Assembly: GCF_013402875.1 (NCBI RefSeq)
Contig: NZ_CP058579.1
Span: forward strand, 3,286,001 to 3,350,000
Source of the DNA: Halorarum salinum
GTDB lineage: Archaea; Halobacteriota; Halobacteria; Halobacteriales; Haloferacaceae
Reading direction: 5' to 3'
Length of the DNA stretch: 64,000 bases
The position numbers and the translations under genes were made by a program. The notes beneath the pieces were generated by a model. The model saw only the letters and a program-made list of their open reading frames with translations, made no database searches and was not told where the DNA came from. Shown one piece after another: positions 1-7,176 of the stretch. Numbering within the stretch: the first letter of the stretch is position 1; every line of letters starts with the position of its first letter.

Positions 1-186
1 GCCCGCAACCGCGGCATCGACGTCGAACCCGACGTCCCGACCGACCTCCGGGCCGTCGTCGTCCGGTACGACGGGGGTCCGGACCGGTGTACGGTGAGCC
101 CGCGCGACGTCGACGAGGCGCACCGCCTCACCCGCTGGCTCTCCGTCGACGCGGACGTGCTCGTCCCCCTCGAGGCCATGTGCTGA
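1..186 (+). CDS. C-terminal part of a small DUF7511-like haloarchaeal protein (cut by window edge)
   Basis: Only the last 61 residues are present; the reading frame is open at base 1 and stops with TGA at 184-186. The fragment has the pattern VVRYDGGPDRCTVSP, then a Trp-x-Ser-Val-Asp step, and ends LVPLEAMC. A complete 64-residue protein at 55144-55338 has the same layout (RLRYLLDD, TIYSPE, TTWMTAD, ISLDDVR), so the two look related. I associate this pattern with the haloarchaeal DUF7511 family from memory; no function is known to me. The start codon and upstream context lie outside the window. Confidence 0.55.
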   Translation, partial: ARNRGIDVEPDVPTDLRAVVVRYDGGPDRCTVSPRDVDEAHRLTRWLSVDADVLVPLEAMC

Positions 187-206
187 CCCGCCGGTGCCGC
201 CGACGG

Positions 207-998
207 TTACGCCGGCGCAACTCGTCCGGTCCCGCGGTCGTACCGGACGCGCCCGGCCCGTGACAGTTTCTCGAGGTGCGCGACGACGGTCGCCCTGGCG
301 AGGTCCCGGACGCCCGAGAGGTCCTTGTCGTAGGCGGCGTCCAGCACGGCGTCCACGTCGGCCGCGCCCGACCGCACCGCGGCGAGCACCTTCGCCTCGC
401 GGTCGAGGCGGTGGGCGACGAGTCGCTCGCAGGTCGCCCGCGGGTCGTCGACGACCGGGCCGTGGCCGGGGAACAGCGCGGTCGGGTCGCGCGCGTGCAA
501 CCGGCGGAGCGAGGTGAGGTACGCCCGGACGTCGCCCTCCGGCGCCCCGACGACGACACTCCCCTCCGCGACGGCGACGTCGCCGGAGAGGGTTCCGAGC
601 GGCGTCTCGAAGGCGACGTGGTCGGTCGCGTGACCCGGCGTGGCGAGGACGACCGCCGGGCCGACGCGGTCGCCCTCGCGGAAGGTGCGGTCCGGTTCGA
701 CGCCGGTCGCCTCGGCGAACCGACCTTCCCGACACCGGCGGGCCCAGACGGTGGCGCCCGTTTCGGCGGCGTAGTCGGCGACGGCGCCGACGTGGTCGGG
801 GTGTGTGTGCGTGACGGCGACGTGGGCCACGGGCTTTTCCCGGACCGCCGCGTCCAGCGAGTCGGTCCGTCCCGCCGGGTCCACCAGCAGGCTCTCCGGA
901 CCGGCGTCCTCCGAGCCGGCGCCGGTCACGAGGTACGCGTTCGTCTGCCCCGTCGGCGCGCGGGTGGCGACGGGGACGGAGAACCGGTCGACGTACAT
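207..998 (-). CDS. MBL-fold metallo-hydrolase
   Basis: 263 residues. The metallo-beta-lactamase signature THTHPDH is at about residues 63-69. A second metal ligand region, TPGHATDH, lies near the middle and FPGHGPVV follows, all in the usual MBL order. The C-terminal third (after HRLDREAKVLAAV) resembles the winged-helix-like extension of lactamase-B-type hydrolases such as LACTB2/glyoxalase-II relatives. It should be a soluble, zinc-dependent hydrolase of a thioester, phosphodiester or similar bond; the substrate cannot be read from sequence. It lies 3 bases downstream of the radical SAM gene on the same strand, so the two are probably co-transcribed. Confidence 0.85.
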   Translation of the reverse strand: MYVDRFSVPVATRAPTGQTNAYLVTGAGSEDAGPESLLVDPAGRTDSLDAAVREKPVAHVAVTHTHPDHVGAVADYAAETGATVWARRCREGRFAEATGVEPDRTFREGDRVGPAVVLATPGHATDHVAFETPLGTLSGDVAVAEGSVVVGAPEGDVRAYLTSLRRLHARDPTALFPGHGPVVDDPRATCERLVAHRLDREAKVLAAVRSGAADVDAVLDAAYDKDLSGVRDLARATVVAHLEKLSRAGRVRYDRGTGRVAPA

Positions 999-1001
999 CG
1001 G

Positions 1002-2705
1002 TCAGTCCGCCCGCCCGGGCGTCCGGGCGGTCACGTACCCCGGAACCTCCACGCCCGCGGCCTCGGCGACCTCCTCGGTCGAGTCGTACGGCCGGTTCAC
1101 GAGGATGTCCCCCGCGGTCCCCTTGCCCACCCCCGGGATGGCGGTGAGTTCGTCCATCGGGGCGGCGTTGGCGTCGAGCGGGTACGGTACCCCCGTCACC
1201 GAACGGTAGCCCCAGTCGACGACCGCCACGTCGACGGTCCGGCCGAGCTCCCGCTCGCCGGGGATGCCGACGAGGATGGGGTAGGTGCCGAGCTGTCTGC
1301 CGAAGGTCGTGCCGTCCTCGTGGTACTCGAGGTGGACGTCCGGCAGCACGGTTCCGGACGGCATGACGCGCTCGAGCATCGGCCGATCGACGGTCTCCCG
1401 GACCTCCCGCTTGTACCGCTGGAACTCCTTCTTGTGTTCCCGCGCGAGGTCGGCGCCGGTCTCCGCCATCTCGGTCCCCTCGAACGCCATCACCTGCCGG
1501 ATGTTCACCCGGCGGAGCATCAGCCCCTCCTCCATCACGCTGTCCAGGAACTCCCTGTTGTGCGCGAAGGTGTCCTCCGTCTCGCCCTCGAGGCCGTGGA
1601 CCAGGTTGATTCCCGGGAGGAGCTTCGGCAGTCGCGTCCCGCGGTCGTCGTCGGGTCGCCACCCGGCCTCCTCGTTGACCACGCGGACGGCCTCGAGACA
1701 CTCCTCGGCCGAGACGAGGAGGTTGTTCCGCTCGCGCACCTCCGGGTCGGCCGATTCGAGGCCGAAGGCGGCCGTGTCGCCGGCCGTGTCGTGCTCGGCG
1801 ATGATCCGGATCGCCTCGCGGGACGCGTCGGGATGGTCCGTGATGGTGACGGGGTTCATGTTGTCGAGGTGGAGCGTCTCCAGGCCGGGCGCCACCTCGC
1901 GGATGCCGGCGTAGAGCTGTCGGAGCGCGTCCGGGTTCGGCGCCTCGCCGTCGCCGCCGAACGCGAGGATGTCCGCCTGCCGGCCGAGTCGGAAGTGGGC
2001 GACGCCGTGGTCCGAGAGCGCGTCGACCTCCGAGACGACGTCGGGGGCCGTCCGGAAGTCGGGGTCGCCGTACAGCGGTTCCGTGCAGAACGAGCAGCGG
2101 TACGCGCAGCCGCGGGACGTCTCCAGTTCCGCGATGAGGTAGTCCGGGTGGTTCGGGTGCTGCTCGACGACGAACGCCCCGAGGCTCGACCAGCGGGACA
2201 CCTCGTCGTACTCGCGAATCCGGTTGCCGAACCCCTCCAGTCCGTTCCCGACGAGGTCGTAGGCCGCGGCCTCCACGTCGCCCATCGCGACGAAGTCGTA
2301 GTCGAGGTCGTCCCGCTCCATCTCCTGTGCGCCGGCGTTCTCCTCGCCGACGCCGAAGCGGACCGGGCCGCCCAGCAGGGTGACGCCGTCCGCGGTCCAG
2401 GCGAGCTCCCGTACCTCGTCGGGTTCGGCGGGGGTGCCGCCGACGTACTTCCCGGGGACGGTCATCCCCCCGACGTAGACCAGCAGGTCCGCGTCGGCGA
2501 CGTCCGCCCACTTCCGGCGGTCGTCCCGGAGTTCGTCGACGGTGTGGTAGGTGACGTTCGACTCGGGGACGCCCGCGTCGACGAGCGCCCCGGCGGTGAA
2601 CCGGGGGTACGTCGAGACGTACGGCGGGACGCCGAAGTGCGCCGGCTCGTCCACGTAGCCGTCGACGATGGTGACCGAGAGGTCCGTGGGAGCGGGCGCG
2701 GTCAT
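1002..2705 (-). CDS. Radical SAM protein with C-terminal helix-hairpin-helix
   Basis: 567 residues. The [4Fe-4S]/SAM motif CAYRCSFC (Cys 200, 204, 207) follows a 190-residue N-terminal Rossmann-like region that resembles a B12-binding domain, although I see no clear cobalamin-binding DxHxxG. The C-terminus carries a helix-hairpin-helix-like segment (AIPGVGKGTAGDIL, about residue 520), suggesting nucleic-acid contact. The architecture matches a conserved archaeal radical SAM family of unassigned reaction, so an RNA or small-molecule methylthiolation/alkylation role is only a guess. The start ATG (complement of 2703-2705) is well placed, and the downstream MBL hydrolase follows after 3 bases. 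Confidence 0.85.
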   Translation of the reverse strand: MTAPAPTDLSVTIVDGYVDEPAHFGVPPYVSTYPRFTAGALVDAGVPESNVTYHTVDELRDDRRKWADVADADLLVYVGGMTVPGKYVGGTPAEPDEVRELAWTADGVTLLGGPVRFGVGEENAGAQEMERDDLDYDFVAMGDVEAAAYDLVGNGLEGFGNRIREYDEVSRWSSLGAFVVEQHPNHPDYLIAELETSRGCAYRCSFCTEPLYGDPDFRTAPDVVSEVDALSDHGVAHFRLGRQADILAFGGDGEAPNPDALRQLYAGIREVAPGLETLHLDNMNPVTITDHPDASREAIRIIAEHDTAGDTAAFGLESADPEVRERNNLLVSAEECLEAVRVVNEEAGWRPDDDRGTRLPKLLPGINLVHGLEGETEDTFAHNREFLDSVMEEGLMLRRVNIRQVMAFEGTEMAETGADLAREHKKEFQRYKREVRETVDRPMLERVMPSGTVLPDVHLEYHEDGTTFGRQLGTYPILVGIPGERELGRTVDVAVVDWGYRSVTGVPYPLDANAAPMDELTAIPGVGKGTAGDILVNRPYDSTEEVAEAAGVEVPGYVTARTPGRAD

Positions 2706-3117
2706 GTGAGGGCGTGGGCGCGCGAGGGGCTAAAGACGTGCGGTCTCCGCGACCGGCGCGCGACGCGAGCCCCCTCGTGGGGCTCTCGTGAGCGAAGCGA
2801 ACGAGAGCACGCGGGTCGAGCGCAGCGAGTCCCGCGAAGCGAGCACGACGCGCGCGAGGGACGAGCACCGGAGCGCGACCGTAGGGAGCGCGAGGAGCGC
2901 AGGCGCGGTCCCCCGGGTCGACGGCCGCGGGGGCTTTCGAGGAACGCCCCGCGACTGGCCCGACCTCGGAACCGACAGCCACGGGGACTTTCGAGCACTG
3001 CGCCGCGACGACCGAACCGACTCGGGAGCCGAGCGCCGGAGGGCCTTCCGGGGACCGAACGCCGCGTCACCCTCCACCCCCACGTCGTTTATGCCCTGCC
3101 CGCCCCTATCGCCGTCC
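2706..3117. repeat. Gene-free spacer with haloarchaeal GAGCGAAGCGAGC-type repeats
   Basis: This is 412 bases between divergent genes. Bases about 2787-2870 are a run of imperfect copies of GAGCGAAGCGA / GAGCGCAGCGAG / GCGAAGCGAGCACG, some flanked by inverted arms (CTCGT...ACGAG). Such short purine-rich palindromic repeats are common in haloarchaeal intergenic DNA. Further on, the phrase GGGGxCTTTCGAGGA/GGGGACTTTCGAGCA recurs around 2932 and 2983. A TATA-like TTTATG at about 3088-3094 is 25-30 bases before the ATG at 3118. Open frames crossing the spacer read as Arg/Ser-rich noise and are not credible genes. Confidence 0.6.
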
Positions 3118-3276
3118 ATGCCAGCCACGAAGGAGGTCAAGTGCACGAGTTCGGACTGCGAACTGGACATGTTCGAGAACCACTACACCTACGACGTCGC
3201 CGAGGACCACACGGTCGCGGACCTCTCGTGTCCGATGTGTGGCGGCACGGACTGTCTCGAGGTCATCGAGCTATGA
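3118..3276 (+). CDS. Small zinc-finger protein (DUF7559-like)
   Basis: 52 residues, MPATKEVKC at the start. Four cysteines form two pairs: C9 and C14 (CTSSDC), then CPMC near residue 39 with a further Cys in TDCLE. This is a compact zinc-ribbon-like arrangement. The sequence matches a short, strongly conserved haloarchaeal family that I recall as DUF7559; its function is unknown. A TTTATG box about 27 bases upstream supports a leaderless start. Its stop overlaps the ATG of the Hsp20 gene (ATGA), so the two are translationally coupled. Confidence 0.75.
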   Translation: MPATKEVKCTSSDCELDMFENHYTYDVAEDHTVADLSCPMCGGTDCLEVIEL

Positions 3277-3941
3277 CCGGCCGTGGGGACCGTGCGAGCG
3301 GCCTGAAGTCGGTCGGCAGGTCGGCCGTCTCGACGGTCGTCGACCGGATCGGCCGCGGGATGGGGAAGGTCCAGGAGCGCACCCCGCTCCCGTACGACCT
3401 CCTCGAGAGCGCCGACGCCTACCTCGTCGTGTTCGACGCGCCCGGCGCGACCCGGAGCGACGTGCAGGTCCGGTTCCACGAGGGCGCCGTCGAGGTGCGC
3501 GTCGACCGCTTCCGGGACTTCCGCGAGGGGTTCGAGATGCGGTTCCCCGGCCGGGGGCTGGCGCTCGACGGCCGGGCGGAACTACCCCCTCACGCCTCCG
3601 TCGACGCCTCCGCCGCGTCGGCGACGCTGACCGACCACGGGACGCTCCGCGTGCGCGTTCCGAAGCGGGAGGCTGAGGGCGGAACTACGGTCGCCATCGA
3701 CGCCGAGGAGGAAGCCGGGCCCCGGGAGGACGAACGGGTCGACTCGGCGGGCGAGGAGGCGAGCGAGACGGACGAGGAGTGGGAGAAACCGGTCGGCGAG
3801 GCGGTCGGGATGGGCGAACCCGAGGACGAGTCCGAAACCCTCGAGGAGTCCGGCGGGTCCGACGGGGACGAGGGCCCCGAGGAGTTCGAAGGTCCCGACG
3901 AGTACGAGGAGTCGGCCGACGGCGAGTCCGACGAGGAGTAG
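3273..3941 (+). CDS. Hsp20/alpha-crystallin family protein with acidic tail
   Basis: 222 residues. After a basic N-terminus, residues about 40-140 form an alpha-crystallin domain (YDLLESADAYLVVFDAPG, then DVQVRF and a closing GTLRVRVPKRE), the hallmark of small heat-shock chaperones. The last 75 residues are an unusually long, almost purely Glu/Asp/Ser/Gly tail that is probably disordered and suited to high-salt cytoplasm. It would bind unfolding proteins as an oligomer. The ATG at 3273 overlaps the stop of the zinc-finger gene. A longer in-frame extension upstream exists but reads as low-complexity Arg-rich noise and was rejected. Confidence 0.85.
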   Translation: MTGRGDRASGLKSVGRSAVSTVVDRIGRGMGKVQERTPLPYDLLESADAYLVVFDAPGATRSDVQVRFHEGAVEVRVDRFRDFREGFEMRFPGRGLALDGRAELPPHASVDASAASATLTDHGTLRVRVPKREAEGGTTVAIDAEEEAGPREDERVDSAGEEASETDEEWEKPVGEAVGMGEPEDESETLEESGGSDGDEGPEEFEGPDEYEESADGESDEE

Positions 3942-5078
3942 CTACGGACGGTCGCCCCCCGTCTCGACGGCCATCCCCTCGCGGATCTCGAACTCCTCCT
4001 CGCCCGTGAACCGCGCCGGGTCGAACGGGTCGATCCCCGCCGACTCCCCGAGGATCCAGTCGGCGATCGCCTCGCCGGTCGCCGGCGCGCGCATGAACCC
4101 GTGGCCCTGCCACCCCGCGGCGACGTAGACGCCCTCGCGTATCTCGCCCAGCAGCGGGTCGCCGTCCGGCGTCGCCGTACAGAGCCCGGCCCAGGCCCGC
4201 TCGACGACCGGTTCGTGGGACGCACGGCGACCCAGCGCGTCGCCGAGGTCCGCCCGGAACCAGTCGTCGGCCCCCCGGTCCCAGTCGTCCGGGTCCGCCT
4301 CCTCGGGGACGGTGCCGTCGCCGCCCAGCAACCCGGTCGGGTGCGGCCGGAAGTAGACGCCCGCGGAGGCGTCGTAGCACATCGGGCCGTCGTAGGCGGC
4401 GCGGGAGGTGAGCGCCTGCACGCGGTACGACTTCAACGGGACCGGGATGCCGGCGTCGGCGAGCACCTCCTTCGTGTGTGCGCCCGCGGCCACGAGGACG
4501 GCGTCGTACTCGTCCGTCGGGGACGCCGACGGGGTGCACGCGACGACTCCCGGCCCGCCGGGGTCGACGGCGACGGGTTCGTTCGCCCGGATCTCGGCCC
4601 CGGCTTCCCGTGCTAGCCCGAGCATCGCCTCCACGTACGAACCGGGATCCGTCCAGCCGGCGTTGGTCGCGACGGCCGCGGCGGCGACGTCGTCGCTTCG
4701 GAGCGCGGGGAAGCGGTCCCCGAGGTCCGCGGGAGCGACCGTCTCGACTGGTCGGCCGTGCGACCGCATCCGCTCGGCGCTGGCACCGATGGCCTCCGCG
4801 AGCTCGGCGTCCCCCGCGCGAGCGAGCATCACGTACGGGCACTCGTTGAACTCGAACCCTCGGGTCCCGGAGAGCGCGCGGAAGCGCTCCATCGCCCTCG
4901 CGCCGAGCCGTGCGTCCACGTCCTCTGCGTAGGCGTCGTAGAGCACGCCGGCCGCGCGACCCGAGGCGCCGGAGCCCGGCTCCCCCCGGTCGTGGACCGT
5001 CACCGCCGCCCCGCTCGCCGCGAGGTCGCGGGCGGCGGTGAGCCCCACCGCGCCCGCGCCGACGACCGCGACCCTCAT
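3942..5078 (-). CDS. FAD-dependent oxidoreductase, D-amino-acid/glycine oxidase type
   Basis: 378 residues from the chosen start MRVAVVGAGAVGL, whose GxGxxG is the FAD-binding Rossmann motif. A C-terminal WAGLCTATPDGDPLLGEI followed by GWQGHGFMRAP is typical of the DAO family (glycine/sarcosine oxidase, D-amino-acid dehydrogenase). It probably oxidises an amine or amino acid; the substrate is unknown. Starts upstream (to 5126) would add a low-complexity MDGKAPDDGAMDDGAT segment produced by local repeats, so I prefer the ATG at 5078. It lies downstream of, and on the same strand as, the creatininase-family gene. Confidence 0.85.
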   Translation of the reverse strand: MRVAVVGAGAVGLTAARDLAASGAAVTVHDRGEPGSGASGRAAGVLYDAYAEDVDARLGARAMERFRALSGTRGFEFNECPYVMLARAGDAELAEAIGASAERMRSHGRPVETVAPADLGDRFPALRSDDVAAAAVATNAGWTDPGSYVEAMLGLAREAGAEIRANEPVAVDPGGPGVVACTPSASPTDEYDAVLVAAGAHTKEVLADAGIPVPLKSYRVQALTSRAAYDGPMCYDASAGVYFRPHPTGLLGGDGTVPEEADPDDWDRGADDWFRADLGDALGRRASHEPVVERAWAGLCTATPDGDPLLGEIREGVYVAAGWQGHGFMRAPATGEAIADWILGESAGIDPFDPARFTGEEEFEIREGMAVETGGDRP

Positions 5079-5091
5079 CGTCGCACCGTCG

Positions 5092-5165
5092 TCCATCGCG
5101 CCATCGTCGGGCGCCTTCCCGTCCATCGAACCATCACCGACCGCCTTCCCGTCCGTCGTTCCCTC
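5092..5165. repeat. Short direct repeats between two co-oriented genes
   Basis: The phrase GCCTTCCCGTCC followed by A/G-TCG occurs twice (about 5111 and 5142), and CCATCG/CCATCA elements occur several times. The block contributes only low-complexity residues if it is read as an extension of the oxidase gene. It is probably replication slippage. Confidence 0.5.
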
Positions 5166-5931
5166 ATCGATGAGGTTCTGGCAGGAGCGCGTCGAACGGC
5201 TGCTCCGTGAGCCAGCCGACGAGCGCGTCGAGTTCGCTCACCGCCTGCTCGTACAGCTTCCGTCCCTTCTCGGCGCTCCCGTCGGTCGGCCGGCCGGCCA
5301 CGCCGGACTCGGAGAAGTCGGTTACGTCGAAGCCGACCTCGGCGCCGTGGACCGACCGCCCCCACGAGTCGGCCGCCCCGGCCTCCGCCTCCTCGAGCGC
5401 CGCCTCGCGGACGAGGTCCCCGGCGAGGTGGGCGACCATCGACGTCTCCATCCCGTCGGCGTGGCCGATGTCGGACTGACCGAACAGTTCCTCGTCGAGG
5501 CCGTCGAGGCTCGACCACCAGTTCCAGGGCGCGGCGAACGCGAGCCGATCGGTCCGGAGCCGTCGGGCGCACCGCGAGAGCGCGTCGACGTTGCCGCCGT
5601 GGCCGTTGACGACGACCGCCTTCCGGACGCCGTGGCTCGCCATCGACGCGAGTATCTCGCCGACGTAGTCCTCGAACGTCTCCGGGTCGGCCCAGAGCGT
5701 CCCGTCGAACTGGCGGTGGTGCGTGGACACCCCGACCGGGACGGTCGGGAGGACGGCCACGTCCTCGCGGTCGATCCCCCGGGCGACGGCCTCGGCCGCG
5801 AGGAAGTCGGTGCCGAGCGGGAGCGCCGGACCGTGCTGTTCGACCGAACCGGTCGGGAGCACCGCGACCTCGACCTCGCCGTCGAACAGGTCGCCCGCGC
5901 CGGTCGTCGTCTGCTCGTGCAGGAGTCGCAT
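5164..5931 (-). CDS. Creatininase-family amidohydrolase
   Basis: 255 residues from MRLLHEQ. Family marks are LPTGSVEQHGPALPLGTD near residues 26-44 (His/Asp metal ligands) and VVNGHGGNVDAL, the GHGGN metal/active-site motif, near 130. The family includes creatininase, the archaeal formamide hydrolase ArfB of flavin/F420 biosynthesis and MftE. Sequence alone does not choose among these, though ArfB-like activity is plausible in an F420-using haloarchaeon. An earlier ATG at 5955 adds only MASRGPGG and is less likely. An FAD oxidoreductase follows about 85 bases downstream on the same strand. Confidence 0.85.
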   Translation of the reverse strand: MRLLHEQTTTGAGDLFDGEVEVAVLPTGSVEQHGPALPLGTDFLAAEAVARGIDREDVAVLPTVPVGVSTHHRQFDGTLWADPETFEDYVGEILASMASHGVRKAVVVNGHGGNVDALSRCARRLRTDRLAFAAPWNWWSSLDGLDEELFGQSDIGHADGMETSMVAHLAGDLVREAALEEAEAGAADSWGRSVHGAEVGFDVTDFSESGVAGRPTDGSAEKGRKLYEQAVSELDALVGWLTEQPFDALLPEPHR

Positions 5932-6014
5932 ACCCCCGGGTCCGCGGGAAGCCACTTAGCCGGTCGGGTAGCGATCCGTGGACCGGGACGGAGCGACCGC
6001 GGGAACCGGACGCC

Positions 6015-6806
6015 CTACCGAAGCGTCTCGACGCCCGCGGCCGGATAGCCGACGACGTGGTCGGCGCCGGCGTCCTTCAGCGCCCCCACGCGCTCGCCGA
6101 TCGCGTCGGCGTCGCCGACCAGCGCGAAGTCCCGAACCGCCTTCGAGAGCACCTCGCGGGCCCGCCCCCGTGCGGTCGAGTCGGTCGCCGCGTCCTCCGG
6201 GAGCGCCCGGCGGACCGGGTTCCGGCGGGCGGCGTAGGCCCCCACGGCGTCGAGCACGGCGTCCTCGTCGTCGGAGGGGACCGTCGGGGCGTACACCGCC
6301 AGGTCGCCGTCGAAGCCGGCGGCCCGCAGCGCGCGGAGGTCACGCTCGGTCGAGCGCGAGAGGAGTTCGTACTGGGTGCCGCCGGCCGCGAGCGCGACTC
6401 GCTCGACGCCCTCGGTGCCGACCCAGGGGTCGGCGGCGGCCTCCACCGCGTCGCCGAGTCGCGGGGCGACCGCCCGCGCCGCCTCGCGGTCGGTGAGGTA
6501 GGCGGCGTGGCCGGCGACGAGCACCCGCCGGACGCCCGCGGGGAGCCTCCGGGCGAGCGAGTCGTCGCCGTGTGGGTCGAAGCCGTCCGCCCGAACCGGC
6601 GTGGTGAGTCGGACCTCCCGCTCGCCGATCAGGTCCGCGAGGCGGTCGAACGCCGGGAGGGCGTCCCGGCCCTCGTAGTCGACGCAGACGAGGTCGTACG
6701 GGAGGTCCGCCGCGACCCCGACGTCGCACTCGGTCGGCTTGAGCGCCACCCCGTCGAGTCCCGTCCGCGCGGCGACGCTCCCGTCGCTCCCCGTGACGGT
6801 TCTCAT
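6015..6806 (-). CDS. Conserved haloarchaeal protein, TIM-barrel-like with a luciferase-like tail
   Basis: 263 residues, MRTVTGSDGSV at the start. I do not recognise a named enzyme. The C-terminal part (VLSKAVRDFALVGDADAIGERVGALKDAGADHVVGYP) strongly resembles the end of F420-dependent luciferase-like monooxygenases/Mer, where the same phrase closes the barrel. The N-terminal half lacks the usual LLM start and has alternating strand/helix segments (LVCVDYEG, RVLVAGHAAYL). It may be a divergent or truncated LLM-fold protein. Its ATG overlaps the stop of a 17-codon ORF (ATGA) that follows a good promoter, suggesting a coupled leader. Confidence 0.6.
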   Translation of the reverse strand: MRTVTGSDGSVAARTGLDGVALKPTECDVGVAADLPYDLVCVDYEGRDALPAFDRLADLIGEREVRLTTPVRADGFDPHGDDSLARRLPAGVRRVLVAGHAAYLTDREAARAVAPRLGDAVEAAADPWVGTEGVERVALAAGGTQYELLSRSTERDLRALRAAGFDGDLAVYAPTVPSDDEDAVLDAVGAYAARRNPVRRALPEDAATDSTARGRAREVLSKAVRDFALVGDADAIGERVGALKDAGADHVVGYPAAGVETLR

Positions 6807-6856
6807 CGGTCGCTCCCCCCCTGGGCGTCGCTGTCGGTCGTGAGTTCCCGGTTCAT
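6803..6856 (-). CDS. Candidate 17-residue upstream ORF coupled to the LLM-like gene
   Basis: ATG at 6856 reads MNRELTTDSDAQGGSDR and stops at TGA 6805-6803, overlapping the next ATG (6806) by four bases. It lies in the transcript predicted from the TATA box at 6931-6941. No Shine-Dalgarno sequence is seen. It could be a genuine micro-ORF that delivers ribosomes to the next gene, or simply leader RNA. Confidence 0.35.
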   Translation of the reverse strand: MNRELTTDSDAQGGSDR

Positions 6857-6869
6857 CCGGCAGGAACGG

Positions 6870-6911
6870 TCAGAACGGTCGCGGAACGCGATCCATCGCC
6901 TGTGCGGCCAT
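6870..6911 (-). CDS. Candidate leaderless 13-residue micro-ORF
   Basis: ATG at 6911 encodes MAAQAMDRVPRPF and then TGA. It sits about 26 bases downstream of the TATA element at 6931-6941, exactly where a leaderless haloarchaeal start is expected. It is the first ATG of the predicted transcript. This makes it either a leader peptide or the first half of a gene broken by a frameshift before 6856. Confidence 0.35.
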   Translation of the reverse strand: MAAQAMDRVPRPF

Positions 6912-6930
6912 GGTGCAACCGAATCGGGTC

Positions 6931-6941
6931 TCCCGTATAAG
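6931..6941 (-). promoter_or_regulatory. TATA box driving the 6911-6015 transcript
   Basis: On the minus strand the sequence reads CTTATACGGGA. Its centre is about 26 bases before the ATG at 6911, the usual distance to a leaderless start in haloarchaea. Confidence 0.6.
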
Positions 6942-7145
6942 CGTGGCGTCCGCGACAGAATCGACGGCCGGCGGGCGGACCGGAGGCGCCGTTCGACTCG
7001 GCACTCATGATCCCGAAACACCCCGTTCCGGCGGACTCGCCGCGTCTGACGGCGGTTCGCCGGCGACGCGACGCGGGGGGGAGTCGGGCACTCGTCTCCG
7101 TAGTTCCGCGGAATCTATGTAGCCAGAACGACCACACATATCAAG

Positions 7146-7153
7146 ATATAAAA
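7146..7153 (+). promoter_or_regulatory. TATA box of the phnD-phnC-phnE operon
   Basis: ATATAAAA is centred about 27 bases before the phnD ATG at 7177, indicating a leaderless transcript. The 120 bases further upstream are comparatively AT-rich and could hold a regulator site; I see no clear palindrome. Confidence 0.7.
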
Positions 7154-7176
7154 CCGATGAAGGGTTTGCTCCGTCC

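Noticed and set aside
276-3941. A 1221-codon plus-strand open frame covering several minus-strand genes
   Set aside because: It is antisense to the MBL and radical SAM genes and reads as Arg/Val/Gly noise. Only its last 222 codons, from the ATG at 3273, are a real gene (Hsp20).
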